64,000 nucleotides of DNA from Sporocytophaga myxococcoides DSM 11118 (GCF_000426725.1 NZ_AUFX01000009.1:186001-250000), one strand, 5' to 3'; positions 8,293-17,864 are shown, numbered from the stretch's first letter. Notes: generated by a model not told the origin, from the sequence alone. Made by a program: numbers and translations.

Positions 8293-10347
8293 ATGAGTAA
8301 AAATTACAAAAGACATACAATTACAGCAGCTTTGCCTTATGCAAACGGTCCTGTACATATCGGCCATCTCGCCGGTGTTTATGTTCCTGCTGACATTTAC
8401 GCAAGATACTTAAGACTAAAGGGTGAGGACGTACTCTTTGTCTGCGGCTCGGACGAACATGGAGTCCCTATTACCATAAGAGCTAAAAAAGAAGGCATTA
8501 CACCTCAGCAAGCAGTTGATAAATACCATACTATCATTAAGGACTCTTTTAAAGATTTCGGAATATCATTTAACATATATTCAAGAACATCTTCTAAAGT
8601 ACATCATGAAACTTCTTCCGAGTACTTTAAAACGCTTTATAATAAAGGTATTTTCGAGGAAAAAGTAACAGAACAATATTTTGATCCAAAAGCACTTCAG
8701 TTTCTTGCTGACAGATACATTGAAGGTACTTGCCCCAAATGTGGATTTGAAAAGGCTTACGGCGATCAGTGCGAAAACTGTGGAAGTACTTTAAGTCCTT
8801 CAGAACTAATAAATCCACATTCTACACTTAGTGGAGAAAAACCTGTCTTAAAATCGACCAAACATTGGTACCTGCCTCTGGATAAGTATGAAAACTGGCT
8901 CAAAGAGTGGATATTGGAAGGACATAAAGAGTGGAAATCCAATGTATACGGACAGTGCAAATCATGGATAGATCAGGGCCTTCAGCCCCGTGCTGTGACA
9001 AGAGACCTTGACTGGGGAGTTCCTGTTCCCCTGCCAGGTACGGAAGGCAAAGTTCTTTATGTATGGTTTGATGCTCCAATCGGTTACATATCAGCAACCA
9101 AAGATTGGGCTCAACAGCAAGGAACTCCGGATGCATGGGCACCATATTGGCAGAAAGAAGACACCAAACTTGTACACTTTATAGGAAAAGACAACATTGT
9201 ATTTCATTGTATTATTTTCCCCGTAATGTTGAAGACGCATGGAGATTATATACTACCGGACAATGTACCTGCAAACGAGTTTCTGAATCTGGAAGGAAAT
9301 AAAATTTCAACCTCAAGAAATTGGGCCGTTTGGCTTCATGAGTACCTGCAGGAATTTCCAGGGAAGGCAGATGTGCTTAGATATGTTCTTTGTGCTAATG
9401 CCCCTGAAACAAAGGACAATGATTTTACATGGAAAGATTTCCAAGCCAGAAACAACAATGAACTTGTTGCTATCTTCGGAAACTTTGTAAACCGCGCAGT
9501 GGTGCTTACTCACAAAAACTACGAAGGTATCGTACCTGCTCAGGGCACCCTTGAAAATATTGACAAAGAAGTACTTGAGAAACTAAAAGAACTTCCGGAA
9601 AAAGTCGCTGGCTCCATTGAAGCATATAGATTTAGAGAAGCGTTGACTTTCATGATGGAACTTGCAAGGGTTGGTAATAAATATCTTGCAGATACAGAAC
9701 CATGGAAACTGATTAAAACAGATGAATCAAGAGTTAAAACAATCTTAAATATCAGCCTTCAGATATCTGCTAGTCTTGCAATTCTTGCAGAGCCATTTAT
9801 GCCATATACTGCTGCAAAACTTTCTGAAATGCTAGGATTGAAAAACCTGACATGGAAAGATGCAGGCAGAGAGAATCTAGTAGCGAGCGGCCACGAGCTG
9901 AAAGCAGGAGATTTATTATTTGACAAAATTGAAGATGCAACCATTGAAGCTCAGATCAAAAAACTTCAGGATACCAAAATAGCCAATGAATTGGCTAGTA
10001 AGACTGTATCTCCGGAAAAGCCTGCGGTTCAATTTGACGATTTTACTAAGATGGACATTCGAATTGCCACCATTATTGAAGCGGAAAAAGTAGCAAAAAC
10101 AAAAAAATTACTAAAACTAAAACTTGACACTGGTATCGATACCAGAACAGTTGTAAGTGGTATTGCAGAATACTATGAACCGGAAAAAATTATTGGCCAG
10201 CAGGTTTGTCTGCTAGCAAATCTTGCTCCTAGGGAAATAAAAGGAATTGAATCTAAAGGAATGATTTTAATGGCAGAAGATAAAGATGGAAAACTTTCTT
10301 TTGTGAGTCCTATAAATAAAATTACTAACGGAGGAACAGTAAATTAA
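8293..10347 (+). CDS. metG: Methionine--tRNA ligase
   Basis: Class I aminoacyl-tRNA synthetase that charges tRNA-Met. The protein has 684 aa: HIGH-type motif GPVHIGHL near residue 20, a zinc knuckle with two CxxC pairs (CPKC and CENC), a KMSKS-equivalent KISTSR, an anticodon-binding helical domain, and a C-terminal Trbp111-like tRNA-binding domain (about residues 575-684, [10 protein letters not shown] onward) that usually mediates dimerisation. A TAAATTTG box at 8269-8276 lies just upstream. It is followed by a strong terminator. Confidence 0.98.
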   Translation: MSKNYKRHTITAALPYANGPVHIGHLAGVYVPADIYARYLRLKGEDVLFVCGSDEHGVPITIRAKKEGITPQQAVDKYHTIIKDSFKDFGISFNIYSRTSSKVHHETSSEYFKTLYNKGIFEEKVTEQYFDPKALQFLADRYIEGTCPKCGFEKAYGDQCENCGSTLSPSELINPHSTLSGEKPVLKSTKHWYLPLDKYENWLKEWILEGHKEWKSNVYGQCKSWIDQGLQPRAVTRDLDWGVPVPLPGTEGKVLYVWFDAPIGYISATKDWAQQQGTPDAWAPYWQKEDTKLVHFIGKDNIVFHCIIFPVMLKTHGDYILPDNVPANEFLNLEGNKISTSRNWAVWLHEYLQEFPGKADVLRYVLCANAPETKDNDFTWKDFQARNNNELVAIFGNFVNRAVVLTHKNYEGIVPAQGTLENIDKEVLEKLKELPEKVAGSIEAYRFREALTFMMELARVGNKYLADTEPWKLIKTDESRVKTILNISLQISASLAILAEPFMPYTAAKLSEMLGLKNLTWKDAGRENLVASGHELKAGDLLFDKIEDATIEAQIKKLQDTKIANELASKTVSPEKPAVQFDDFTKMDIRIATIIEAEKVAKTKKLLKLKLDTGIDTRTVVSGIAEYYEPEKIIGQQVCLLANLAPREIKGIESKGMILMAEDKDGKLSFVSPINKITNGGTVN

Positions 10348-10374
10348 ACTGTATTGCATCTTACAAACATCATT

Positions 10375-10403
10375 AAAGCCCGATTAAAATTGGGCTTTTT
10401 TTA
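10375..10403 (+). terminator. Rho-independent terminator of metG
   Basis: Stem AAAGCCCGATT (10375-10385) pairs with 10388-10398 with one G-U pair; the innermost pairs open to give a usable loop. A run of seven T follows. It ends the metG transcript 28 bases after its stop. Confidence 0.85.
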
Positions 10404-10939
10404 TACCCCATTTTTTATGACGATTAAATAAAAAGAACAGATGTTTAAACACACAAGTTAATAAAAGTTAAAAACTTACAGTATTTTTTCTAACAAAATC
10501 TACAATAACTCACCTATAAAAAAATAATATAATCTAATAAAATTAGCATTTCATGGGAAGAATAAAAGAATCCATAAAAAAACATACAAATAAATAGCAT
10601 TTTTTCAGGCGTACATATTACATAAAAATTCATATTTATTAAAAAAATTACTGCAATTACCTACAACCTTTCACAAGTGAAATGTATCTATATATTGTAA
10701 GTCTTAATTAGGGACTGAAAATAAAAACTCAAATCTTTTTGATATTTTTTTTATATTTTTTTAATATCTTTTTACCTGGGGACCCCTTCGAGAAATCTAA
10801 GGGGTCTTTTTTTATGCTACCCTACACTATAAATAATCAGGAGATATTAAAAAATCGACACATGATTCGGCCAGAAATTTCCCTCAGCCCCACGCTATTC
10901 CTCCGTTTTATTACAATGCTTTTTCCATTCCAAAACCCC
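10404..10939. other. AT-rich intergenic region with orphan terminator
   Basis: More than 500 bases separate metG (+) from pth (-). Most of it is extremely AT-rich. It holds a short inverted repeat TTTCAC-AA-GTGAAA (10669-10682), a weak GATATT/AATATC stem embedded in T runs, and a strong plus-strand terminator at 10781-10813. I find no convincing protein gene: the only open frames are tiny or lie over the terminator and the pth 3' end. Confidence 0.5.
10781..10813 (+). terminator. Orphan plus-strand terminator
   Basis: Stem GACCCCTT (10781-10788) with 10799-10806, loop of 10 bases, followed by seven T. The metG transcript already ends at 10.40 kb, and the next gene (pth) converges from the other side, so this terminator has no visible client. 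It may end a small RNA or act as a second metG terminator. Confidence 0.75.
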
Positions 10940-11503
10940 TTATTTAGTATTTACAGTATTCATAGCCCTTTCAATTCCAATGGTACAGAATGCGAGAATT
11001 CCGTCTATAGCCTTATCCATAAAAATAGGCAACTCATCAAACTCCTTGGATGAAAATTTCCCTAATACATAATCAACCTGACGTCCTTTAGAAAATTCAC
11101 TACCAACTCCAAAACGCAATCTCGGATAAACTTCACTGCCCAATACCTGCTGAATATTTCCAAGACCATTATGTCCGCCATTAGACCCCTTACTACGCAT
11201 CCTTAAAGTACCATAAGGCAAAGCTATGTCATCTGTAATTACCATAATATTTTCAGCAGAAACATTCTCGGTTTTCATCCAGTAGTTTACAGTCTTACCG
11301 CTCAGATTCATAAAGGTAGTAGGCTTTATAAGTAAGAGTGTCCTGCCTTTATATTTATATTCCGTTACAAAAGCGTATCGATCAGACCGAAACTTCAATC
11401 CTTCCTTATCTGCAAGCCGGTCCAGCACCAAAAATCCAATGTTATGCCTTGTTAGCTCATACTCGGGACCAATATTTCCCAAACCAAAAATCAAATATTT
11501 CAT
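10940..11503 (-). CDS. pth: Peptidyl-tRNA hydrolase
   Basis: The enzyme releases peptides from prematurely dissociated peptidyl-tRNA. Its 187 aa are the normal length. Motifs: GLGNIGPEYELTRHN (residues 7-21, containing the catalytic His20), KPTTFMNLSG, and the glycine-rich GSNGGHNGL. It lies downstream of rplY on the same strand, the usual bacterial pairing; a hairpin in the 86-base gap suggests partial termination between them. Confidence 0.97.
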   Translation of the reverse strand: MKYLIFGLGNIGPEYELTRHNIGFLVLDRLADKEGLKFRSDRYAFVTEYKYKGRTLLLIKPTTFMNLSGKTVNYWMKTENVSAENIMVITDDIALPYGTLRMRSKGSNGGHNGLGNIQQVLGSEVYPRLRFGVGSEFSKGRQVDYVLGKFSSKEFDELPIFMDKAIDGILAFCTIGIERAMNTVNTK

Positions 11504-11534
11504 AATGATGATTTACCAATATCTATAAAAACAT

Positions 11535-11565
11535 AAATCCTATCTGTCAAAGACAAATAGGATTT
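11535..11565 (-). terminator. Hairpin between rplY and pth
   Basis: A 9-bp stem (11535-11543 with 11557-11565) with an inner GTC/GAC pairing; on the minus strand it is followed within a few bases by five U. It probably is a partial terminator after rplY. Confidence 0.55.
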
Positions 11566-11589
11566 AAAATTATAAAATTAATTACTTAC

Positions 11590-12165
11590 TTATTTCTTTT
11601 CTTCTTCAGCAGCTCCTCTTAGTGCTCTTGTAGTTTCTACGCTAACTACAGGAAGTGCTTTGTTATTTAAGAAAACATAGTTTCCTGTTTTAAGATCAGA
11701 AATTCTCAAAGACTTTCCGATTTCAAGAGAAGAAATATCAGCTTCGATAAAGTCAGGAAGGTTTTTAGGAAGTGCTTTAAGTTTCACTTTCTTGATTTTA
11801 GAAATAAGCTTTCCACCTTTCATAACACCAGGAGAAGTACCAGTGATTCTAACCGGAACATCCATTTTAACTTCTTTATCCTCTTTCAAAAGAAGAAAAT
11901 CCGCATGAAGGATCATATCATTAACAGGATGGAACTGAATATCCTGAAGAATGCATGAATATTTTTTACCCTCTACAGTTAGATCTACTTTGTAAGCATT
12001 TGGAGTGTACACAAGGTCTCTGAAAAGAAACATCGGCGCATAGAAATGAACCTGATTTTCACCACCGTAAAGTACGCATGGCACGTTAGCATCAAGCCTA
12101 AGCTGCTTAGACTCTCTTTTACCGAGATTTGCTCTTTTAAACCCTATAATCTCTAATGAATTCAT
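11590..12165 (-). CDS. rplY: 50S ribosomal protein L25/general stress protein Ctc
   Basis: The 191-aa protein is the long CTC-type L25, with an N-terminal 5S-rRNA-binding domain (residues 1-90, including RANLGKRESKQLR and PCVLYGG) and a C-terminal TL5-type beta domain (about 95-180). It binds 5S rRNA in the large subunit. The tail is acidic (AAEEEKK). It follows prs by 17 bases, the conserved prs-rplY-pth arrangement. Confidence 0.96.
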   Translation of the reverse strand: MNSLEIIGFKRANLGKRESKQLRLDANVPCVLYGGENQVHFYAPMFLFRDLVYTPNAYKVDLTVEGKKYSCILQDIQFHPVNDMILHADFLLLKEDKEVKMDVPVRITGTSPGVMKGGKLISKIKKVKLKALPKNLPDFIEADISSLEIGKSLRISDLKTGNYVFLNNKALPVVSVETTRALRGAAEEEKK

Positions 12166-12182
12166 TGTGTTTTATAATTTAA

Positions 12183-13112
12183 TTAAATAATAAATAGCGA
12201 ACTGATAGAATCGTTATCCTGAAGTTTTCTGATTGCTTTTGCAAACAATTCTGCAACTGTCAGCACTCTGATTTTTGGTGATTCTTTCTTTAATGGAAGT
12301 GTATCTGTAATAACAAGCTCCGTTAAAACTGAATTTTCGATATTATCCAGAGCTTTTCCAGAAAGTACCCCGTGTGTACAAATTGCTCTTACACTTTTTG
12401 CGCCTTTTTCCATGATAATTTGAGACGCTTTACACAATGTACCTCCTGTATCGACAAGGTCATCCACTAGAACTACATTTGCACCTTCAACATCACCTAT
12501 AAGTTGCATAGAAGCAATTTCATTTGCTCTTTTTCTGTGCTTGTCACAAAGAACAAGATCCACTTCCATAATTTTCGCAAACCCTCTTGCTCTTGCCACA
12601 CCACCAACGTCTGGAGAAGCGAATATTAAATTTTCAAGATTTAAAGATCTAAGATAAGGAATAAAGATAGCTGCACCATCCAGGTGATCTACAGGAAAAT
12701 CAAAAAATCCTTGTATCTGGCCTGCATGAAGATCACAGGTCATAAGGCGATCAGCGCCTGCAGCAGAAAGAAGATTTGCTACAAGTTTAGCAGCAATTGG
12801 TACTCTTGGTTTATCTTTTCTATCCTGACGTGCATAACCGAAATATGGCACAACGACAGTTACATAAGCCGCTGAAGCTCTTCTAGCAGCATCAACCATA
12901 AGCAGAAGCTCCATAAGGTTGTCTGCATTTGGGAATGTTGACTGAATCAGAAATACATCATAACCTCTGACAGATTCATCAAATGAAACGTATATTTCAC
13001 CATCACTGAATCTTTGCTGGGTTACAGCACCAAGTGGTTTTCCGTAATAGTTAGCGATTTTTTCTGCCAGGTATTTGGAGTTAGTTCCGGAGAAGAGCTT
13101 TATGTAAGACAT
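12183..13112 (-). CDS. prs: Ribose-phosphate pyrophosphokinase
   Basis: Makes PRPP from ribose 5-phosphate and ATP for nucleotide, His and Trp synthesis. At 309 aa it has the standard class I length. Visible motifs: the ATP-binding FSDGEIYV region near residue 37, the PYFGYARQDRKD flexible segment, and the PRPP-binding signature VVLVDDLVDTGGTL. It is downstream of tRNA-Gln and upstream of rplY, with which it is probably co-transcribed. Confidence 0.97.
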   Translation of the reverse strand: MSYIKLFSGTNSKYLAEKIANYYGKPLGAVTQQRFSDGEIYVSFDESVRGYDVFLIQSTFPNADNLMELLLMVDAARRASAAYVTVVVPYFGYARQDRKDKPRVPIAAKLVANLLSAAGADRLMTCDLHAGQIQGFFDFPVDHLDGAAIFIPYLRSLNLENLIFASPDVGGVARARGFAKIMEVDLVLCDKHRKRANEIASMQLIGDVEGANVVLVDDLVDTGGTLCKASQIIMEKGAKSVRAICTHGVLSGKALDNIENSVLTELVITDTLPLKKESPKIRVLTVAELFAKAIRKLQDNDSISSLFII

Positions 13113-13146
13113 ATATGATTAATTCCCTTTTTCCTTTAAAAAATTA

Positions 13147-13172
13147 ATCCCGGGTCTTTTGCAAGCCGGGAT
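13147..13172 (-). terminator. Terminator of tRNA-Gln
   Basis: Stem ATCCCGG (13147-13153) with 13166-13172, loop of 12 bases; the minus strand then reads ATTAATTTTTT. It lies between the tRNA and prs, and some read-through into prs is possible because I see no separate prs promoter. Confidence 0.65.
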
Positions 13173-13190
13173 CAATTTTATTTTTTGGTG

Positions 13191-13263
13191 TTGTCCGACC
13201 AGGTCTCGAACCTGGACTCTTCTGAACCAAAATCAGACGTGTTGCCAATTACACCATCGGACA
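13191..13263 (-). tRNA. tRNA-Gln (anticodon TTG)
   Basis: The minus strand gives a cloverleaf with acceptor TGTCCGA/TCGGACA and discriminator A, anticodon stem TCTGA/TCAGA, loop TTTTGGT (anticodon UUG) and T arm CCAGG/CCTGG with TTCGAGA. The U1-A72 start is typical of tRNA-Gln. CCA is not encoded. Confidence 0.97.
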
Positions 13264-13625
13264 AATTCCCTTATTTGATGTTTGGGACTGCAAAGGTAGA
13301 AGATTTTCGATTCATCCCAAACAATTACAAAACTTTTTTCAACTTTTCTTCAAGTTTTGGGGGAAGAAAATTCACTTAACATCCCTTATCTTCTGATATT
13401 GAGAAATATACTTTTTCAAATATTCATTATTTTTTTTCGATGTTTTTCAGGTAAACTTCTGTTCTTTTCCAGAAGTCAAAGAATAATTTAAAAAAATATA
13501 AAATCCTTTTGCTGTAATAACTTTAATAATGTCCTTGGCTTTATTTTCCTTGTTAAAATTAAAAAATCGGAGCTGGAGAAAGGCTTGGAAAAAAATATTG
13601 GTAAGTGTTAAGAAGATGAAAGCAA
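13264..13625. other. Intergenic stretch upstream of tRNA-Gln
   Basis: Apart from the tRNA-Gln promoter at 13291-13321 I see only AT-rich sequence without a supported gene. Confidence 0.4.
13291..13321 (-). promoter_or_regulatory. Bacteroidetal promoter for tRNA-Gln
   Basis: Minus strand: TTTG (13318-13321), 19 bases, TACCTTTG (13291-13298). This is a full match to TTTG-N19-TAnnTTTG, with a predicted start about 20 bases before the tRNA. Confidence 0.8.
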
Positions 13626-13666
13626 AAAGCCTAAAGCTGAAGATTAAATTCTCTGCTTTAGGCTTT
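13626..13666 (-). terminator. Terminator after lipoprotein gene
   Basis: Perfect 12-bp stem, AAAGCCTAAAGC (13626-13637) with 13655-13666, loop of 17 bases. It sits 15 bases beyond the stop of the minus-strand lipoprotein gene; the U run is short. Confidence 0.6.
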
Positions 13667-13681
13667 CAAACTTGTAGGTTT

Positions 13682-14494
13682 TTATTTTGGAGGAAGCAAA
13701 AACACATTTTTTTTTCCGCCAACTGTAATGTTTGCAATTTTATCACAATCTGTTTCCCCAAAGTCCACTGATCTTGTCAATTTATCCTCAGGGGTAATGT
13801 CAATTGTACCGGAAACAGGATAAACCAAGCCTTTATCAATAAATAAACAGGAAACATAATACAATAAAGGTTTCGTAATCAAAGCTGTATAATCTTCACC
13901 AAATCTGCTAATACCTGTCGCTGTTCCGGATACCGTGTATTCATCATCAGTCAAAATCGCCTTTGAATCATAGCCAGCAACAAAAGTTCTTACCCTTTCG
14001 GAATTCCAGTAAGACACCTTTTGATCTTCGAATGTTATTTTACCGTTGACAACTTTTACAGACCAAGAAGGAAGTACATCTGTGATATTTGTAACAGTCT
14101 TCTCTCCTTCAATATGATTGCCATTTACGAAATAGTTATCCAGTGAAAACTTTATAACTGAGCCTTTTGTGTTGTATTTGCCACTATATTGAATTTTAAT
14201 TTTCCCACTTCTTTCTCTATTATTAAAAGTACAACCCGTGCCGAAATCAATAATCAAAGAATCACTGCCAATGAAGGAATATGAGGGGCAAGTACCTGAA
14301 GTCCTCAGGTTATTAGCTTCAAGAGCATCCTGTCCTATTTTCAAAATATCATCAAATTCCTTTTGGGAGAAATTATAATCCGTAGCGGCAGAAACATCTT
14401 GATCTGTTACTTCATCTTCCTTTTTCCCACAAGAGAATAACAATAAACCGGTTAAAACCACAATCAAAGAAGGTGTAAAAAAACTTTTTTTCAT
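13682..14494 (-). CDS. Hypothetical lipoprotein
   Basis: The 270-aa product starts with a lipoprotein signal peptide: MKKSFFTPSLIVVLTGLLLF then SC at residue 21-22, followed by GKKEDE. The mature part is rich in beta-strand-like, Thr/Ser/Asp-containing sequence and has several Cys (TSGTCPSYS, GTGCTF, SCLF, TDCDK), which may form disulfides in the periplasm. No enzyme motif is visible and I do not recognise a named family, though secreted lipoproteins of this type are common in Bacteroidota. It stands alone, with its own terminator. Confidence 0.75.
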   Translation of the reverse strand: MKKSFFTPSLIVVLTGLLLFSCGKKEDEVTDQDVSAATDYNFSQKEFDDILKIGQDALEANNLRTSGTCPSYSFIGSDSLIIDFGTGCTFNNRERSGKIKIQYSGKYNTKGSVIKFSLDNYFVNGNHIEGEKTVTNITDVLPSWSVKVVNGKITFEDQKVSYWNSERVRTFVAGYDSKAILTDDEYTVSGTATGISRFGEDYTALITKPLLYYVSCLFIDKGLVYPVSGTIDITPEDKLTRSVDFGETDCDKIANITVGGKKNVFLLPPK

Positions 14495-14608
14495 CTTATT
14501 GTATAATGAATTGGATTAATAATTATCAATAAGATTCTTTTACGCAGTGAAGTACTCAAAGTTCCCAGAGAATTGTATTACTCAGTATTATAAAAGATTA
14601 TCCTTTAT

Positions 14609-15475
14609 TTATTTATTTCTTACTTTCTTTTCTATCATATCCCACATTTCTGTTGGAATTTCATCAAGAAAACTAAACTCCCCTGCACCTTTTATCCATT
14701 CTCCTCCATCTATCGTCACCACTTCTCCATTTATAAAAGATGAAAAATCAGATACCAAAAATGCGGCAAGATTGGCCAATTCCTGGTGTTCTCCAGTTCT
14801 GCCCAATGGAATTCTTTTTACTAAATCTATCTTTTTACTAACCTCTTCAGGAAATAATCTGCTCCATGCCCCTTCGGTGGGAAACGGTCCCGGAGCTATT
14901 GCATTCATGCGGATACCGTATTTACCCCATTCTACGGCCAAAGATTTTGTGAGCGTAAGTACTCCGGATTTCGCAATGGCAGAAGGAACAACATATCCAG
15001 AACCAGTCCAGGCATAGGTAGTTACTATATTTAATACTGTACCTTTCAATTTTTCCTTTATCCAATCTTTTCCAAAAGTCAGTGTACAGTTATAAGTACC
15101 CTTTAGAACAATGTCCACGACAATATCAAAGGCCTTACTGGAAAGTCTCTCAGTCGGACTAATAAAATTTCCGGCGGCATTATTAACGAGAATATCTACT
15201 TTTCCAAATTTTGACTTTATTACACTCAATAAATTCTCCACTTCCAGAATGTTTCTTATATCGCAAGCTACTGGAAGTACTTCACCTCCAGTTTCGGTTC
15301 TTAGCTCTTCGGCAGTCTTTTCCAGAACATCCAATTTTCTGCTGGCAATTATTACTTTGGCTCCAAGTTCCAGAAAATATTTACTCATAGACCTGCCGAG
15401 GCCGGTTCCTCCACCGGTAACCAGAACTACCTTACCTTTCAGCGAGCCTTCTTTTAACATTGGTTGATTGTACAT
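14609..15475 (-). CDS. SDR family oxidoreductase, 2,4-dienoyl-CoA reductase-like
   Basis: The 288-aa protein has the SDR cofactor motif TGGGTGLG (residues 20-27) and NNAAGNF (98-104). Instead of the usual YxxxK it has TYAWTGSGYVVPSAIAKSG, matching the active-site layout of DECR-type 2,4-dienoyl-CoA reductases: Tyr154, Ser165 and Lys169 show the same spacing as Tyr199, Ser210 and Lys214 of human DECR1. The C-terminal GEF...MWD segment also agrees with that family. It likely reduces 2,4-dienoyl-CoA with NADPH during beta-oxidation of unsaturated fatty acids. No other beta-oxidation genes are adjacent. An internal Met at residue 6 is an alternative start. Confidence 0.85.
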   Translation of the reverse strand: MYNQPMLKEGSLKGKVVLVTGGGTGLGRSMSKYFLELGAKVIIASRKLDVLEKTAEELRTETGGEVLPVACDIRNILEVENLLSVIKSKFGKVDILVNNAAGNFISPTERLSSKAFDIVVDIVLKGTYNCTLTFGKDWIKEKLKGTVLNIVTTYAWTGSGYVVPSAIAKSGVLTLTKSLAVEWGKYGIRMNAIAPGPFPTEGAWSRLFPEEVSKKIDLVKRIPLGRTGEHQELANLAAFLVSDFSSFINGEVVTIDGGEWIKGAGEFSFLDEIPTEMWDMIEKKVRNK

Positions 15476-15662
15476 ATCAGATTGTTTTAGAGCTTTAAAA
15501 TAATTAAGATGAAAGTTTAAAAATAAAATTTTGTTATTACATTTTGGATTTTTTACTTATCTAATTTGTTTTTGTATTTTAACACGAACTACTACTTAGC
15601 TTTTATTGAAATATCTGTAACTGCTAATTAAAGTATACTTGAATTAGCTTTAATGGTTATTA

Positions 15663-16808
15663 ATGATCCCTTATAACAAGCCTTTCATCATTGGAAAGGA
15701 ATTAGAATATATACGTCAAGCAGTAGAAAGTGGAAAGATTTCCGGAGATGGGAAGTTTAGTAAACTTTCGCAGTCATTACTGGAAAAAAGATTTGGATAT
15801 GGGAAAGTTCTTCTCACTAGCTCGTGTACCGATGCACTGGAAATGACCGCTATCCTACTTAACATCTCAGAAGGTGATGAAGTGATTATGCCTTCCTTCA
15901 CCTTTGTATCTACCGCTAATGCATTTATATTAAGAGGTGCTAAAGTTGTTTTTGCAGAAATAAGACCAGACACCCTTAATATTGATGAAAGTAAGATCGA
16001 AGCTCTGATTACGCCAAAAACAAAAGCTTTAGTGATAGTGCATTATGCAGGTATTTCCTGTGATATGGAAAAAATATCAGCAATAACTCAGAAGCACTCA
16101 ATTGCTCTTGTTGAAGATGCCGCCCTGGCTATCGACTCCTATTATAAGGGAAAAGCTCTAGGTTCTTTTGGTCAACTTAGTACATTATCTTTTCATGAAA
16201 CTAAAAATATCATTTCAGGGGAAGGTGGGGCTTTGATTATCAATGACCCTCAGTATTATGATCGTGCTGAAATTATTAGAGAAAAGGGTACCAACAGAGC
16301 AAAGTTATTTCGAGGAGAAATCAATAAATATGAATGGGTGGATATTGGTTCCTCTTATTTACCATCTGAAATTATAGCAGCATTTCTTTATGCCCAGCTT
16401 GAAAATATGGATACCATACTAAAAAGGAGAATAACCCTCTGGAATCATTACTTTCAGAAACTTAAACCTCTGCAGGAGTTATCAGTAGTTACTTTACCTG
16501 TACTATCTGAGGGCTCTACGATGAATGGACAATTATTTTATATTCTCTGTAAGGATGAAAAAGACCGCAATGCTTTGCTTGATTTTCTTAATCTAGAAAA
16601 AATTAAAGCTGTTTTTCATTATCTACCTCTGCATCTAAGTCCATTCTTTATGAATAAACATGACGGAAGATCTCTTCCTGTAACCGAATCAGCAAGCGGC
16701 CGTTTAATCCGCTTACCTTTATTTTATGAGATGAAAGACGAAGAACAGAATTATATAATTTCAAAGATTTTTGATTTCTTTAAGATAAATCATTACACTG
16801 AGCATTAA
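15663..16808 (+). CDS. rffA: dTDP-4-amino-4,6-dideoxygalactose transaminase
   Basis: PLP-dependent sugar aminotransferase of the DegT/DnrJ/EryC1/StrS family, 381 aa. The PLP lysine is Lys181 in SFHETKN, preceded by VEDAA; the N-terminal MIPYNKPFIIGKELEYI and the TSSCTDALEM segment are characteristic of RffA/WecE. In the known pathway it converts dTDP-4-keto-6-deoxyglucose to dTDP-4-amino-4,6-dideoxygalactose (dTDP-Fuc4N) for surface glycans. No other nucleotide-sugar genes are nearby, so it probably works with enzymes encoded elsewhere. Confidence 0.92.
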   Translation: MIPYNKPFIIGKELEYIRQAVESGKISGDGKFSKLSQSLLEKRFGYGKVLLTSSCTDALEMTAILLNISEGDEVIMPSFTFVSTANAFILRGAKVVFAEIRPDTLNIDESKIEALITPKTKALVIVHYAGISCDMEKISAITQKHSIALVEDAALAIDSYYKGKALGSFGQLSTLSFHETKNIISGEGGALIINDPQYYDRAEIIREKGTNRAKLFRGEINKYEWVDIGSSYLPSEIIAAFLYAQLENMDTILKRRITLWNHYFQKLKPLQELSVVTLPVLSEGSTMNGQLFYILCKDEKDRNALLDFLNLEKIKAVFHYLPLHLSPFFMNKHDGRSLPVTESASGRLIRLPLFYEMKDEEQNYIISKIFDFFKINHYTEH

Positions 16809-16854
16809 AGCCCAGGAAAAAATTTACAAAATTTTTAAAACACCAGAATACTAT

Positions 16855-17811
16855 ATGAAAAAACAAATTATCGGGATCCTTATTACATGCACAGCATTTT
16901 CTTGTGTTACGAAAAAGAAATTTGATGATCTAAATGTTAGGAAGTCTGCTCTGGAAGCCGAGAAATCGGAATGTGATGCATTGCTTAAAACTGCCCAAGC
17001 AATGAATTCAAAATATTCACTGGATATTGATAGTCTTTCTAAAGAAAGGAGAAGACTAATAGATGACTCAACCCAAACAGGTATCGTATTAAGGAAAACT
17101 CAACGCAATTATAAAAACCTGAATGATACTTACGAGCAACTATTAAGAAATCATGACAGACTACAGTCTCAAAGCTCTTCAGACATAGACAGAATGAGTA
17201 AAGACCTTTCCAAAAGAGAAAAAGATCTTTTTGATGCTGAGAAGAAAGTAAATGAACTTCAAGCTAATTTGCAAGAGAGAGAAGCTAAAGTAAAAGAGCT
17301 TGAAAGAGTAATGGCAGAAAAGGACAAAGCTGTAACAGAACTGAAAAATAAGGTAAGTAAAGCTTTGCTTTCATTTAAAGAAAGTGACTTATCTGTAAAT
17401 GTGAAAAACGGAAAAGTATATGTTTCACTTAGTGAACAGCTTTTATTCAAATCAGGTAGCACGGACGTAGATAAAAAAGGTGTAGAAGCATTAAAAAAAC
17501 TGGCTGATGCATTGAAAGATCAAAATGACATTAACATATTAGTTGAAGGTCATACAGATGATGTACCTGTATCCAAAGGCACTGGAGGCATGAAGGATAA
17601 CTGGGACCTAAGTGTGCTAAGAGCTACTGAGATTGCCCGTATTTTGGGCACTTCAGGAATCAATCCAAGAAGAATTGTAGCTTCCGGAAGATCTGAATTT
17701 TCTCCTGTAGCTGAAGGCAAAACTGCAGAAGCAAGACAAAAAAACAGAAGAACAGAAATCATTTTGTCTCCAAAACTTGATGAATTATTCCAAATTCTTG
17801 AGAATAATTAG
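16855..17811 (+). CDS. OmpA family lipoprotein
   Basis: The 318-aa protein has a lipoprotein signal with AFSC (Cys17), a long coiled-coil region (about residues 25-170, heptad-like and rich in Glu, Lys, Leu), and a C-terminal OmpA/MotB peptidoglycan-binding domain (about 190-310) with the motifs LFKSGS, VEGHTDD, NWDLSVLRA and the closing ARQKNRRTEI. It is expected to tether the outer membrane to peptidoglycan. It follows rffA by 46 bases and ends in a strong terminator, so they may share a transcript. Confidence 0.93.
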   Translation: MKKQIIGILITCTAFSCVTKKKFDDLNVRKSALEAEKSECDALLKTAQAMNSKYSLDIDSLSKERRRLIDDSTQTGIVLRKTQRNYKNLNDTYEQLLRNHDRLQSQSSSDIDRMSKDLSKREKDLFDAEKKVNELQANLQEREAKVKELERVMAEKDKAVTELKNKVSKALLSFKESDLSVNVKNGKVYVSLSEQLLFKSGSTDVDKKGVEALKKLADALKDQNDINILVEGHTDDVPVSKGTGGMKDNWDLSVLRATEIARILGTSGINPRRIVASGRSEFSPVAEGKTAEARQKNRRTEIILSPKLDELFQILENN

Positions 17812-17836
17812 ACATTATTTTTGTTTTGAGAACTTT

Positions 17837-17864
17837 AAGGCTCCGGCAACTCCGGAGCCTTTTT
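17837..17864 (+). terminator. Terminator of OmpA-like gene
   Basis: Ten-bp GC-rich stem AAGGCTCCGG (17837-17846) with 17852-17861, loop of five bases, then a T tract. Confidence 0.9.

Noticed and set aside
8134-8367. Minus-strand 77-codon frame opposite the metG 5' end
   Set aside because: It covers the metG promoter and start, and its sequence is a shadow of metG with no family features.
10739-11053. Plus-strand open frame of 104 codons over the orphan terminator
   Set aside because: It spans a strong terminator and the 3' end of pth on the other strand, has poor composition and no start context; treated as chance.
13529-13771. Plus-strand 80-codon frame rich in Lys
   Set aside because: It runs through the terminator and the 3' end of the lipoprotein gene on the other strand.
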